Source of the DNA: Typhlomys cinereus
Lineage: Eukaryota; Chordata; Mammalia; Rodentia; Platacanthomyidae
Length of the DNA: 64,000 nucleotides
Direction: 5' to 3'
Assembly: GCA_023101885.1 (NCBI GenBank)
Contig: JALPQD010000242.1
Span: forward strand, 1,975,277-2,039,276
Of this stretch, positions 25,056-36,280 are shown one piece after another (position 1 is the first letter of the stretch; each line of letters starts with the position of its first letter). A model generated the notes under the pieces. The model was given only the letters and a program-made list of their open reading frames with translations, had not been told where the DNA came from and did not search any database. The position numbers and the translations under genes are program-made.

Positions 25056-25298
25056 GGTGGAAGTTTTGGCCAATATTATATACCTTAGAGTTAGGGAAAA
25101 GGGATGGGAAAACATGCCACTCACATTAGAAGCTGCACATTAGATAGGCAATTCTATGCCTATGTCCTGGCCTGACAAACTTTCTGGAGTCATCTACTGC
25201 CTTCAATGACAACTTCTGCTACTTGGATTTCTCATTGTATCTCACAGGAATCCTTTAAGTAGGTCCTCCTCTTTGTTATATTTTTAATCTTAATTTCA

Positions 25299-25354
25299 TA
25301 TATATGTATATATATATATATATATATATACATATATATATGCACACACACAAT
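25299..25354. repeat. (TA)n/(CA) microsatellite
   Basis: A run of TA with interruptions, ending in a short CA run. Confidence 0.9.
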
Positions 25355-25389
25355 ATGATATGATTGGAAGTTGGACTGAATGTGGTTTG

Positions 25390-25733
25390 CATAATGAGAT
25401 GGCAATGAGCCTGTGGGGCCATGGGTGGAATGTCATGGTTTGAAATGTGTCCCCCACAGTCTCATGTGTTGGGCAAGGTCATGGTACCTTGAGAGGTGGA
25501 GCCTTGCTGGAGGAAGGCAGTCACAAGGGGTGGGCCTTGAGGTGGATTAGTCCCACCCTATCTGCAGAAGAAGTCTGCTTTGCTACAAGTAGTCTGCAGC
25601 TCTCAGCTTCCATGTCTGCAGTGACTTAACCTCTTCCAGCTTTGGCCAGCCAGCCATGCTCCCTCTGCTTTGAGAGACTGTATTACCCCTCTGGAACCAT
25701 AAGCTGAATAAATCTCCCTTTCTCCGTTCAAAA
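25390..25733 (+). mobile_element. ERVL-MaLR LTR with a short piece of internal sequence, truncated
   Basis: 25390-25430 ends CCATGGGTGGAA, like the internal 3' end of MaLR elements. The LTR starts at 25431 (TGTCATGGTTTGAAATG) and runs to AATAAATCTCCC, stopping short of the expected 3' end. The same LTR type is at 62457-62644 and 41326-41910. Confidence 0.7.
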
Positions 25734-26679
25734 AAGACCTCTCTTGGAAGTCCAAGCAGGAAAATGAAGTTTAAATAGAAAACAGGAGGTATGCATCCCC
25801 TTTCCAGAAGTTCTACTCCAGATGTACCCCACCCAATGGTCCTACAAGGCCTTCTGAGGAGTTGTCTTAGCTGAGTGAAATATCTTCTGGGAGACAAGTG
25901 CCTATGACTGGCATGCTCCCAGAGAAGGATTCTTGAGGATGTTAGATTCTCAGGGTCTGTTCAGATGGTCCTGACAGCCAGTGTGGGGGACACTGTCTGG
26001 TGAAAATAGCTTAACAGAGACAGCTGTCAAGAGCACACTTTGACCTAATCTCAGGTCTACCAGGCACTTCATTTTGTACTTCCTGTCCCTGTGGCTTCCT
26101 TACCCCGACCCCTCTCAAGTGCTTTCTGGCTCAGCTTCAGGCCTAGTGGTAGAGTCCTAGAACCAAGCACTTCCTTGAGATCAGAGGCAACTGTGTTGAG
26201 CAGCTTGGGGTAGGAATGGGGGGACGCATACAGTTTAGTTGTTTCATAGGCAGAGTCTGCCAGAAGCTTCCTCTCTATACCAGTTGCATTTTAAAGCTGG
26301 TGATTTGTGTGAACACCTCATAGTGACCAAGCACACACTATTATTTACACACTTGTACCTTGCCTTGTTTCTCAGGAGATTTAGGGCAGCTGTAAACCCC
26401 AGAATATCAATCCTCTTCCTATGCCCAAGGGAGAGCAGGGCTGTTTACCAGAGCAGGCAGGACCACTTGGATAGGTGGTTGGGGTAGATTGGGCTCACCA
26501 GGATGGTGGAAGCGATTGGCCAGTGGTGAAAAAATTCAACCCCCAGAAGCAGAAGGGGAGTGATAGCTTATTGGGCTCAATGAGCGAGGGGCAGCAGGCT
26601 GGGCAGCTCTGCCTGCCACTCATGCTGTGGGATCTTGTATTAGCTAAAACCACAAAAGAGAGAATTGAAGTGTTGTGGC
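25734..26679. other. Gene-free stretch
   Basis: No recognisable gene, RNA or repeat. The frame at 26475-26867 is open partly because it enters the minisatellite. Confidence 0.4.
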
Positions 26680-26680
26680 T

Positions 26681-26875
26681 CATGGGTCAAGGGGCACATC
26701 CCTCATGGTGGGGCAGATGTGGACATGTCTCATGGTGCCAGAGTAGGAGTGGATTTATTCTTAATGGTGGGCAGGCTGTATGTATCTTATCATGGGGGCA
26801 GGAGTTGATCTATAATACTTTGGCTGGGCAGGGATGGACTTGTTCCACAATGACAGAGCAGTTGTAGATATGTCC
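26681..26875. repeat. Degenerate minisatellite, about 28-bp unit
   Basis: The anchor CATGG(T/G)GG recurs near 26681, 26704, 26731, 26763, 26791 and, weakly, 26819 and 26846: steps of 23-32 bases, each followed by a GCAG-like word and a TGGA/TGT-rich end. Units are much diverged. Confidence 0.65.
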
Positions 26876-27119
26876 AGTGTGTGGATGGTCAGGTGTCTAA
26901 CCAGGAACCTACTGATCACACTTTTTCATGAAGTAGGGACAGAGTCAGAGGATGATTGTGAGTGGAGATTCAGCATGGTTCAAAGAACTATGCTTTTAGA
27001 ACTTTGAGCTACAAACAAAGACTGGAAATGCCTAAACCCTTTGAGCTACCTTGACTATGTGATGGGCCAACAGTAGATGGACACTGAAGTACAGGATGTA
27101 GTATTTGCTGGACTTTGAT

Positions 27120-27451
27120 CTTAACTTAATGTTTTCTTATTACATTAAGATATTTCTGTTTTAATTTTTATCTGTTTTAACATATTAAACTTACTTTGAT
27201 TTAATACATTCTTAAGGTTAAGAAACTTTAAACTTGTAAAAATATGGGAACTGAAGTTTTAATGAGAGAACCTTTTTAATTTATCTGTGAAAAGTATTTT
27301 TAATGGGTACAAGGATTGAAGGTTACAGTTTTAAAGTGCCATGTTTTATGTCAAATTGACAAAGGGTCATAGTTGGGCACACTTGTCAACTTGACAATTG
27401 TGGGTTTGAGCTCTGGGCACATTTGTAGATGATTAGTGTTTGAGTTAGGCC
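27120..27451 (+). repeat. ERVL/MaLR-like internal end plus LTR start, truncated
   Basis: 27345-27370 carries the same words that precede the LTR at 13910 (TATGTCAAATTGACAAAGGG). The LTR-like part after it (TTGTCAACTTGACAATTG, TTTGAGCTCTGGGCAC) matches the start of 27866-28280. It is cut off at 27452 where the L1 begins. Confidence 0.5.
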
Positions 27452-27865
27452 GAAGTTGACCAAACAATCTCAAAATTCATATGGAGGCACAAAACACCCA
27501 GATTAGCAAAACAATCCTGAGTAACAAAAACTTTGCTGGAAGTATCACATATCAAATCTTAATCTATACTACAAATCCATAGTTATAAAAACAGCCTGGA
27601 ACTGGCTCCAAATAGACACACAGATCAATGCATAGTGGTTTAAGACCAGATATAAGCCTACATTTGATCTTTGACAAAGGGGCCCAAAAAATCCAATGGA
27701 AAAAGAACAGCATCTTCAACAAATGGTGTCGGCAAAACTGGATGTCCACATGCAGAAGATTAAAACTGGAACTGTACTTGTCATCATGTACAAGACTTAA
27801 TTCCAAATGGATCAAGACCTCAATATAAAGCCAGAGACTGTAAAAACCTTATTTGAAAGGGTAGG

Positions 27866-28280
27866 TATCATAGTTAAGCACAGGTGTCAACTTGATTCTT
27901 GAGGGTTTGAGCTCTGGGCACAGTTGTAGAGAGTTGATGGTTGAGTTAAGCCCAGAGCAAACCTGAAGGAGATTGTCTAGCTGCTGGGGAAGACCCAGCC
28001 CATGGTGGGTGGGATTAGGCCCTGGATAAATCAGAGAGAGCTGGTTGAGAGAGTTTGGCATCCTTCTGTATACTTGGCCAGACATGCTAGTCTGGCAAGT
28101 AAGGATTGTCCATCTCTCAGCTGTTATGGTGGCCAGCTCCCTCAGCCCTGGTGTTGGTGTGTGCTCTCCTGTCAAGCTGGTCTATGAACTGTAACCGGAT
28201 TATTTTAAGAAAGTAAAATCCTTGTTCCCTTAAGCTGTGTTCTGGTCATTTATCAGCTACCATGCAGGTCAACTGCAACA
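27866..28280 (+). mobile_element. Solo LTR inside the outer L1
   Basis: GTAGG lies on both sides (27861-27865 and 28281-28285), and removing the LTR with one copy rejoins continuous L1 ORF2 sequence. It reads TATCATAG…GCAACA, so the usual TG start has become TA. The first 100 bases match 27370-27451, and the whole is related to 38383-38761. Confidence 0.8.
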
Positions 28281-29042
28281 GTAGGGAACTCCCTCGAGGT
28301 CATTGGACTAGGTCAATATTTTCTAATCGGAAATCTGATAGCATAGTCACTATAACCAACACTCAATAGATGGGATCTTATGAAATTAAAGAGCTTCTGT
28401 TCAGATAAAGAGATTGTAACTTGAGCACAAAGGCAACCTAGTCTTCACTAACCACATATATGATAGAGCTCTATTATCCAGAGTGCACAAAGAACTTAAA
28501 GAACTAAACACCAAGAAAAGAAATGTCCCAATTAAAAAAATGGGCCTTGGAACTTAAAAGAAAGTTTATGTAGGGATGAAATTTAATTTTCTAACAAATA
28601 TCTTAAAAAATACTGCACATCCTTAGCCATCAGAGAAATGCAAATCAAAACCTCTATGAGATATCATCTCACCCTGGTCAGAATGGCAAAAATCCACAAG
28701 ACAAACAGAACCAAATGCTTGAGAGGATGTGGCAAGAAGGGAACTCTCCTACATTTCTGCTGGGAATGCAGGCTTATACAATCACTCTGGCGAGCCCTCT
28801 GGCGATTCTTAAAAATGTTAAAGATTGAAACACGGTATTACCCTGATATTCCACTTTTGGGAATTATTCCACTATACAAAATTCACTTCAATAGCAGAAA
28901 CACAATCATGTTCATAGCAGCACTGTTTACAATATGAAAGTCATGGAATAAACCTAAATGCTCAACAGTTGATGAATGGATAAGGAAAATGTGGTACATT
29001 TATACAATGGAATACTACTCAGCCATCAAAAAAGGTGAATTA

Positions 29043-29420
29043 CACTATTGACCTCACAAAGTCTAGCATTTGCTAAAGACACTAGGATACTGGGAAGCAA
29101 GGGATTGACAGTCACAGTAGTGTTCCTATGCTTAAGAGGAACACAGGAAAGGGTTCTGGGAAATGCCACTGGGTCCTTGCACCTCATCAGAGAGAAGGAC
29201 CCAGAGGAGAGTTTGGCATGCACATTAAAGGATGCTCTGGTGCTGGGAGGGGCAGGCACTGGATGATGGGGAGGCAAGGGGAAAGGGAAGGGGACACAGG
29301 GGGATAGGGAGCTGGAGGAAGGAGGGGACCAGTGTACCTGTTAAGTTTGTAGGAGTGGAAATATAAAAATTAAAATGGTAATTAAAAAATAAAATAAAAT
29401 ATTTTTACGATGTTTCAGAA
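29043..29420 (+). mobile_element. Short LINE-1 3'-end insertion inside the outer L1
   Basis: Distal 3' UTR and tail only. AAAAAAGGTGAATTA flanks it exactly (29028-29042 and 29421-29435). The tail has an A/T-rich run, then about 18 bases of other sequence (29401-29418), then a second A run that merges with the duplication. Confidence 0.9.
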
Positions 29421-29517
29421 AAAAAAGGTGAATTAATGAAATTTTCCAGGAAATGGATGGAATTAGAAAAAATTATATTGAGTGAAATATTCCAGACACA
29501 GAAAATTAAGCGCTGTA

Positions 29518-29929
29518 CCCTTTTCCCTACTCCCACTGGACCTGATGCGTGGGTGCTGTCCATCTGGGATTCACTGCGACTTAAGAAAGCTCCAACCTCG
29601 CCCACACCCAGAACCCCAGGCAGCCGGAAGAACCCAGCTCCTCCCACCAGCCAGCCGGAGCACGGAGCCACGCAGGGCCGGGGAGGAGGGCCCCCTGTGC
29701 CTGGGCCTGCCCCAGCTCCCCCAGGTTAAATAGTGCCCCATGGCCGCCCCATCCTCTCTTTCCCCACCCGCTGCCCGGGACATGTGCGGTCCAACTGGGT
29801 CTCACCACGACCTAGGTAAGCTCCATCGCTGCCCACCCCCAGAACCCCAGGCCAAATAATTCAGTTCAGTGAAAAACGCACAGAAATTGCGTTTCAAGGG
29901 AGAAAAAACAAGTCACTTTTAAAGGTAAA
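29518..29929 (+). promoter_or_regulatory. LINE-1 5' UTR (promoter region) with a partial tandem unit
   Basis: GC-rich. Two blocks of about 65 bases (29558-29622 and 29789-29853) match in order, for example AAGCTCCA and AGAACCCCAGGC, with a constant offset of 231 bases. This suggests a monomer-type 5' UTR with just over one unit left. A 37-base piece at 29893-29929 is an exact copy of ORF1 sequence at 30701-30737. Confidence 0.7.
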
Positions 29930-31013
29930 TTGAAAGAAGTTAAAATGACAATGCCAAAGTCAAAGTGCAAATCCATGACAAACAACACTCAAGTAAACGA
30001 ATCTCCCACTGAAGGAATTAATCCCATAATGTTAGACTCCAACCAGAACAAACCCTTGGAAATTGGCCAAGAAGGCTTGACCCAGGATAACGACTTTCAA
30101 AACATGATCATTACCATGTTCAATACTATGAAAGAGGAAATCCAGGAGGAATTAAATAACCAAATCAATTGCTTTGAAGAGGAACACAACAGACACTTGG
30201 AGGAGTTGAGAAAAACAGTGCAAAAAAATAAAAACAGGCATAGAGCAGTTAAAACAGACTCAAGCAGAATTTAAAACTGAACTAAAAGACAAGTTATCTT
30301 CAGCACAGAACTCCACAGAGAGTCTTATCAGCAGAACTAACGAAGCAGAAAACAGAATTTCAGACCTTGAAGATAAAGTGGGAGTACTAACCAGCTCAAT
30401 GGAAGAGGTTGTTAAACCCAAAAAGATACTTGAGAGAAATAGCCAAGAGATATGGGACACCCTGAAGAAGCCTAACATGCATATTCATGGATTACCAGAG
30501 CAAGAATCTCAAAATACCACCCCTGAGGAAATTTTTCAAATGATCATCAAGGAAAACTTTCCTCATCTAAAAAAAGAGAGGCCTATACATATACAAGAGG
30601 CATTCTGCATCCCAAACAGATATGACCAAAATAGAAGCTCGCCATGGCATATAATAGTTAAAACACTCCACATTCAAGATAAAGAAATGGTGCTGAGAGC
30701 TTCAAGGGAGAAAAAACAAGTCACTTTTAAAGGTAAACCTATTAAAATAACAAATGACTTCTCAGTCGAAACAGTAAAAGCAAGAAGAGCTTGGAGAGAC
30801 ATACTTCAAGTATTGAATGAGCAAAAATGTCAACCCAGGCTGATTTACCCTGCAAAACTATCAGTCATGATCGAGGGAGAAAGAAAAATCTTCCAGTGCA
30901 AAGACAACTTGAAGGGATACATGTCCACCAAACCAGGCCTTCAAAAAATGCTAGAAATGATACTCAAGCTTGAAGAAAAAAACAGGCATATCCGGGAGAA
31001 CAGAAGGCAAGTA
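29930..31013 (+). pseudogene. LINE-1 ORF1 (RNA-binding chaperone), frameshifted
   Basis: In an active L1 this protein forms trimers that coat L1 RNA and aid target-primed reverse transcription. The first frame (29930-30274) encodes a Glu/Lys/Gln-rich coiled-coil part. The reading then shifts near 30235-30280, and the rest continues in a second frame (30378-31013) with the RRM-like and C-terminal domains, including 'QPRLIYPAKLSV' and 'VKARRAWRDILQ'. The split means no full-length ORF1p. The ATG at 29930 is the most upstream in frame, but one at 29945 would serve equally. Confidence 0.85.
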
Positions 31014-31612
31014 TAACAACATTAAAAGCGAAGCAATATACTTACAAAAACTACTAAACATAATAAATGTCTGGAATTAAAAATAGTTTCTCCAGTATAA
31101 CACTAATGTTAATGGAATTAACTCACCTATCAAGAGATACAGATTACAAATTTGGATTAAAAATCACAATCCATCAATCTACTGCCTGCAGGAAACCCAT
31201 CTCACCATAAAAGATAGGCACACCCTAAAAATAAAAGTCTGGTCAACAATTTTACAAGCTAATGGAAGCAGAAAAGAGGTAGGGGTAGCCATTATGCTAT
31301 GGGACAAAGAGGATTTCAAACCAAAGAAAATCCTAAGAGACATGGATGGATACTACATTTTAGTCACAGGTACAATTTACCAGGAAGACTTCACAATACT
31401 CAACATATATACACCCAATACGGCCCTTCCCACATTCATTAAGCAAACCCTAGAACATCTAAAGTGAGAAATCAATCCCAAAATGATAATTCTTGGGGAT
31501 TTCAATACCGCCCTCTCAACATGGGATCGATCTACAGGTAAAAAACTTAACAGAGAAACTTTGGAGCTTAACCAAACCCTTACTGAAATGGACCTTAAAG
31601 ATCTCTATTGTA

Positions 31613-32960
31613 GATTCTTAAAGAAATTAAAGATTGAAATGCCATATGACCCTGCTATTCCACTTTTGGGAATAACCCCCCATACAGCAGAGGTTCGCCT
31701 CGATAGCACAAGCACGACCATGTTCATAGCAGCACTATTTACAATAGCAAAGACATGGAATCAGCCCAAATGTCCAACAGTTGACGAGTGGATAAGGAAA
31801 CTGTGGTACATCTATACAATGGAGTACTACTCAGCCATCAAAAATGATGAATTACTGGAATTTGCCGGGAAATGGATGTCATTAGAAACAATTGTATTAA
31901 GTGAAGTATCCCAGACCCAGAAAATTAAGCGCCGTATGTACTCCCTAATAGGTGGCTCCTAGTACCAAACCCACCCAGCCCACCTAGAGACAGGAATTCC
32001 AAGGATTATGAACAGGAGGGATGGGGTAGGAGGGCCACACCAGAAAGAAGGAGAGAAGGGACCATGTTACAGCAGGGAAAATAGGCCTCCACCAAGGACC
32101 CAAATAAGTAATGAGACATCTGATTAAGTTCACAGACTTTTGTTCCTGATCATTTACTACTGAGGGGGAGTGATCTCACCAGAAGAGGAGGGCATATAGT
32201 CTGGCAGATAAAAAGTAACAATTTTGCAAATGGGTGATAGACCCCTCCCTCACTGTGGTTTCCCACTTTTATTACATGTACCTTTGAATGTGCTTTTATC
32301 ACAAGACTCTAACAACTTTTTGTCTCTGGCCAGGGGGTAACATACAATGCCCACCAGGATGGAGTGAAGGGCATTGCAGGAGCAGCAAAACTGCAAAAGA
32401 AAATCAACAAACCACAATCCAGAACTTCAGAGACTCTATATCAACCACCTAGAACTAGGCCAGCTTAGTCTCTCCCCATCTTGAAGCTCAGGGAAATTTG
32501 CGGAAGAGGGGGCGGTAAGAGTGTAAGAGCATAAGGATGGGAGGAGCAATGATATGTAAGATACTCTATACTAGTTAGGGCTGAAGCAATCATAATTGGA
32601 CTTTGCATGCCCTGCGCATTGTCCAACACACTGTTGACCTCACAAAGTCTAGCATCTGCTAAAGGCACCAAGATCCTTGGAGGCAAAGAATTGGCAGCCA
32701 CAGCAGTGTTCCTATACCTAAGGGGAACACGGGAAAGGGTTCAGGGAAAGGCCACTGGGTCCTTGTACGTCATCGGAGAGGAGGGCCCAGAGGAAAATCA
32801 GTCATGCACAAGAAAGGACTCTCTGGGAATTGGGGTGGGAGGCACTGGGGGATGGGGAGGGAGAGGGGTGGGGAGGGGGAGCAGGGGGTACGGGGGGAGG
32901 AGGAGGGAGGGAGGGAACTGGTGTACCTAATAAGTTTGTATGAGCTGAAATAATAAAAAA
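31613..32960 (+). mobile_element. 5'-truncated LINE-1 inserted in ORF2 of the full-length L1
   Basis: AAAGATCTCTATTGTA occurs at 31597-31612 and again, exactly, at 32961-32976. Between them lie the last 110 or so codons of L1 ORF2, ending at TAG near 31960, and a complete 3' UTR with an A-rich end. The host endonuclease sequence continues without loss on the far side. The perfect duplication and well-kept ORF2 tail make it the youngest L1 here. Confidence 0.95.
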
Positions 32961-34054
32961 AAAGATCTCTATTGTACTTTTCATCCACACAACAAAGAAT
33001 ACACATTTTTCTCAGCAGCACACGGAACCTTCTCCAAAATAGATCACATATTGGGCCACAAAACGAATCTCCACATATACAGGAATGATGAAATTCTAGC
33101 CTGCACCTTATCAGACCACCACACCTTAAAGCTTGACATCCACAACACAACAAGCAATAGAAAATATACTAACTCTGGAAACTTAACACTATGATGCTGA
33201 ATGAGAACTGGATTCAGGAAGAAATTACAAAAGAAATTCAAGATTTCCTGAAAGTGAATGATAATAAAAATACAACTTACCAAAATCTCTGAGACACAAT
33301 AAAAGCTGTCCTAAGAGGTAAATTGATAGCTCTTAATGCCTACATCAAAAAAATGGAAATATCATAAATAAATAAATTAACAATTCAGCTAAAAGCTTTA
33401 GAGACACTAGAGAAATCTGATCCCAAAAGCAGTAGAAGGGAAGAAATTAGCAAAATAAGGGGAGAAATATCTGAAATTGAGATTAGGGAAACGATAGAGA
33501 AAATCAACTATACCAAAAACTGTTTTTTTTTTGAAAAAATCAATAATTGATAAACCCTTAGCTAAATTAACTAAGAGCAAGAGAGAGAAAACCCAAATTA
33601 ACAAAATTAGAAATGAAAAATGGAGTTATCACTACTGATACCCAAGAAATCCAGAGAATTATAATGTCATATTTCAAAAACTTCTACTCTGAGAAATTTG
33701 ACAACACAAAAGAGATGAATGAATTCCTAAGTAAACACAACTTACCTAAATTGAATCAGGAAGTCGTGAATTATTTTAATAGTCCTGTAACATATGTGGA
33801 AATTGGGGAAGTAATCTCAAATCTTCCCACCAAAAATCCATCCTGGACCAGATGGATTCAGCACAGAGTTCTACAAGACATTTAAGGAGCTAATAACACC
33901 AATACTCCTTAAACTGTTCCACCAAATAGCAAAGGAAGGAACACTACCAAATTCCTTCTATGAAGCTAATATCATCTTAATCCCAAAACCTAATAAAGAT
34001 ACACCTAAAAAAGAAAACTATAGGCCATTGATCACACATGCAAAGATTCTCAAT

Positions 34055-34094
34055 AAAGTCTTAGCAAAAAAAAAAAAAAAAAAAAGTCTTAGCA
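34055..34094 (+). repeat. A-only insertion with target-site duplication
   Basis: AAAGTCTTAGCA appears at 34055-34066 and again at 34083-34094, with only A between them (34067-34082; the second copy also starts with A). Related L1s have this sequence once. The net gain is 28 bases, which shifts the ORF2 frame. Confidence 0.85.
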
Positions 34095-36280
34095 AATCAG
34101 ATTCAAAACCATATCAAAAAGATCATTCACGGGGATCAAGTAGGCTTTATCCCCGGCACACAAGGTTGTTTCAACATATGCAAATCCATAAATGTAATTC
34201 ACCATATAAACCAGTCCAATGTTCAAGACCACATGTTACTCTCGATAGATGCAGAAAAACTTATGACAAGATCCAACAGCCTTTTATGATCAAAATTCTA
34301 GAAAAGGTTGGAATAGAAGGAACCTTTATCAATATAATAAGAGCTGTATACAACAAGCCCACAGCAAGGATTATACTCAATGGGGAAAAACTTGAAGTAT
34401 TCCCACTTCGATCAGGAACTAGACAACGCTGTCCACTGTCACCATTTCTTTTCAATATTGTACTTGAAGCCTTAACTGAAGCCATAAGACAAGAAAGGGA
34501 CATAAAATGGATTCAAATCGGCAAGGAAGAAGTCAAGTTGTCTCTATTTGCAGATTACATGATCCTATACCTCAATGATCCCAAAAACTCCACCAGGAAG
34601 CTCCTGCAACTAATACAGAAATTCAGCAGGGTGGCAGGATACAAAATAAATGTGCAAAAATCAGTGGCCTTCCTATATGTCCAGAATGAAAGTAGTGAAA
34701 AAGCCCTGAGAGAGTCAATTCCATTTACAATAGCCCCTGAAAAATGAAATACCTTGGTATAAACTTAGCCAAGAAGGTAAAAGTCCTTTATAATGAAAAC
34801 TTTAAAACCCTAAAGAAATTGAAGAAGACATCAGAAGATGGAACTACCTCCCATGTTCCTAGATTGGCAGAATCAACATGGTAAAAATGACCATCCTACC
34901 AAAGGAAATATACATATTCAACACTATACCAATTAAAATCCCTAAGCAATTCTTCAAAGAAGTTGACCAAACAATCGCAAAGTTCATATGGAGGCACAAA
35001 AGACCCAGGATAGCAAAGATAATCCTGAGTAACAAAAACACAGCTGGAAGTATCACCATACCAAACCTTAGTCTATACTACAAATCCATAGTTATAAAAA
35101 CAGCCTGGTTCTGGCTCCAAAATAGACACATGGATCAATGGAAAAGGATTGAAGACCCAAATATAAGCCCACAAAATTACAGCCATTTGGTCTTTGACAA
35201 TGGGGCCAAAAAAATCCAATGGAAAAAGAACAGTATCTTCAACAAATGGTGCTGGCAAAACTGGATCTCCACATACAGAAGATTAAAACTGGACCCATAC
35301 TTGTCACCATGTTCAAGACTTAATTCCAAATGGATCATGGACCTTGATATAAGGCCAGAGTCTATAAAAACCATAGTTGTAAGAGTAGGGAACACCCTCG
35401 AGCTGATCGGGCTAGACCAACAGTTCCTAAACAGACATCCAATGGCACAGTCACTGCTACCAACTCTCAACAGTTGGGAAATTATGAAATTAAAGAGCTT
35501 CTATTCAGATAAAGAGATCGTAGAGATTGTAACACAAGCTCAAAGGCAACTCACAGAATGAGAGAAAATCTTCACTAACCACATATCTGATAAAGCTCTA
35601 TTATCCAGAGTGCACAAAGAACTTAGAAAACTAAACACCAAGGAAACTAATGGCCCAATTTAAAAAAAAAAAGGTTCTGGAGCTTAAAAGAAACTTTACC
35701 AGGGATGAAATTAAAATGTCTAACAAATATGTTAAAAAATGCTCCACTTCCTTAGCCATCAGGGAAATGCAAATCAAAATTCCCCTGAGATATCATCTCA
35801 CCCTGGTCAGGATGGCAAATATCATCCACAATACAAACAAGAACAAATGCTGGAGAGGATGTGAAGAGAGGGGAACTCTCCTATATTGCTGGTGGGAATG
35901 CAGGCTCATACAACCACTCTGGTGAGCCATCTGGAGATTCTTAAAGAAATTAAAGATTGAAATGCCATATGACCCTGCTATTCCACTTTTGGGAAAAACC
36001 CCACATACAGCAAAAATTCACCTCGATAGCACAAGCACAACCATGTTCATAGCAGCACTGTTTTACAATAGCAAAGTCATGGAATCAACCCAAATGTCCA
36101 ACAGTTGATGAGTGGATAAGGAAACTGTGGTACATCTTTACAATGGAGTACTACTCAGACATCAAAAATGATGAATTACTGGAATTTGTCGGGAAATGGA
36201 TGTTATTAGAAACAATTGTATTAAGTAAAGTATCACAGACCTAGAAAGTTAAGTGCCATATGTGCTCCCTAATAAGTGGC

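Larger units (their letters stand above)
31067..36280 (+). pseudogene. LINE-1 ORF2 (endonuclease / reverse transcriptase), disrupted
   Basis: ORF2p nicks the target and copies L1 RNA. The endonuclease part starts at ATG 31067 and shows 'LQETHLT', 'ILNIYTPN' and 'IILGDFNT'. It shifts frame within about 40 bases, has a stop near 31467, and is split by an inserted L1 at 31613-32976. Endonuclease sequence resumes to about 33180. The reverse-transcriptase part (33600-34900) includes '[18 protein letters not shown]'. Its catalytic box reads 'LFADYMILY' at 34544-34570, with Tyr in place of the second catalytic Asp. An A-only insertion shifts the frame at 34067. The C-terminal Cys-rich segment (35840-35925) keeps three Cys but has Tyr where a His is usual. 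Confidence 0.9.

Noticed and set aside
26475..26867. 130-codon frame
   Set aside because: The second half is the degenerate 28-base minisatellite; no splice sites or domain.
29436..29808. GC-rich frames on both strands resembling a promoter-exon region
   Set aside because: This is the L1 5' UTR; the GC content and short frames come from the transposon.
32607..33153. Frames of 107 codons (plus) and 127 codons (minus), Gly- or Pro-rich
   Set aside because: Both lie in L1 3' UTR; the composition comes from its G-rich tract.
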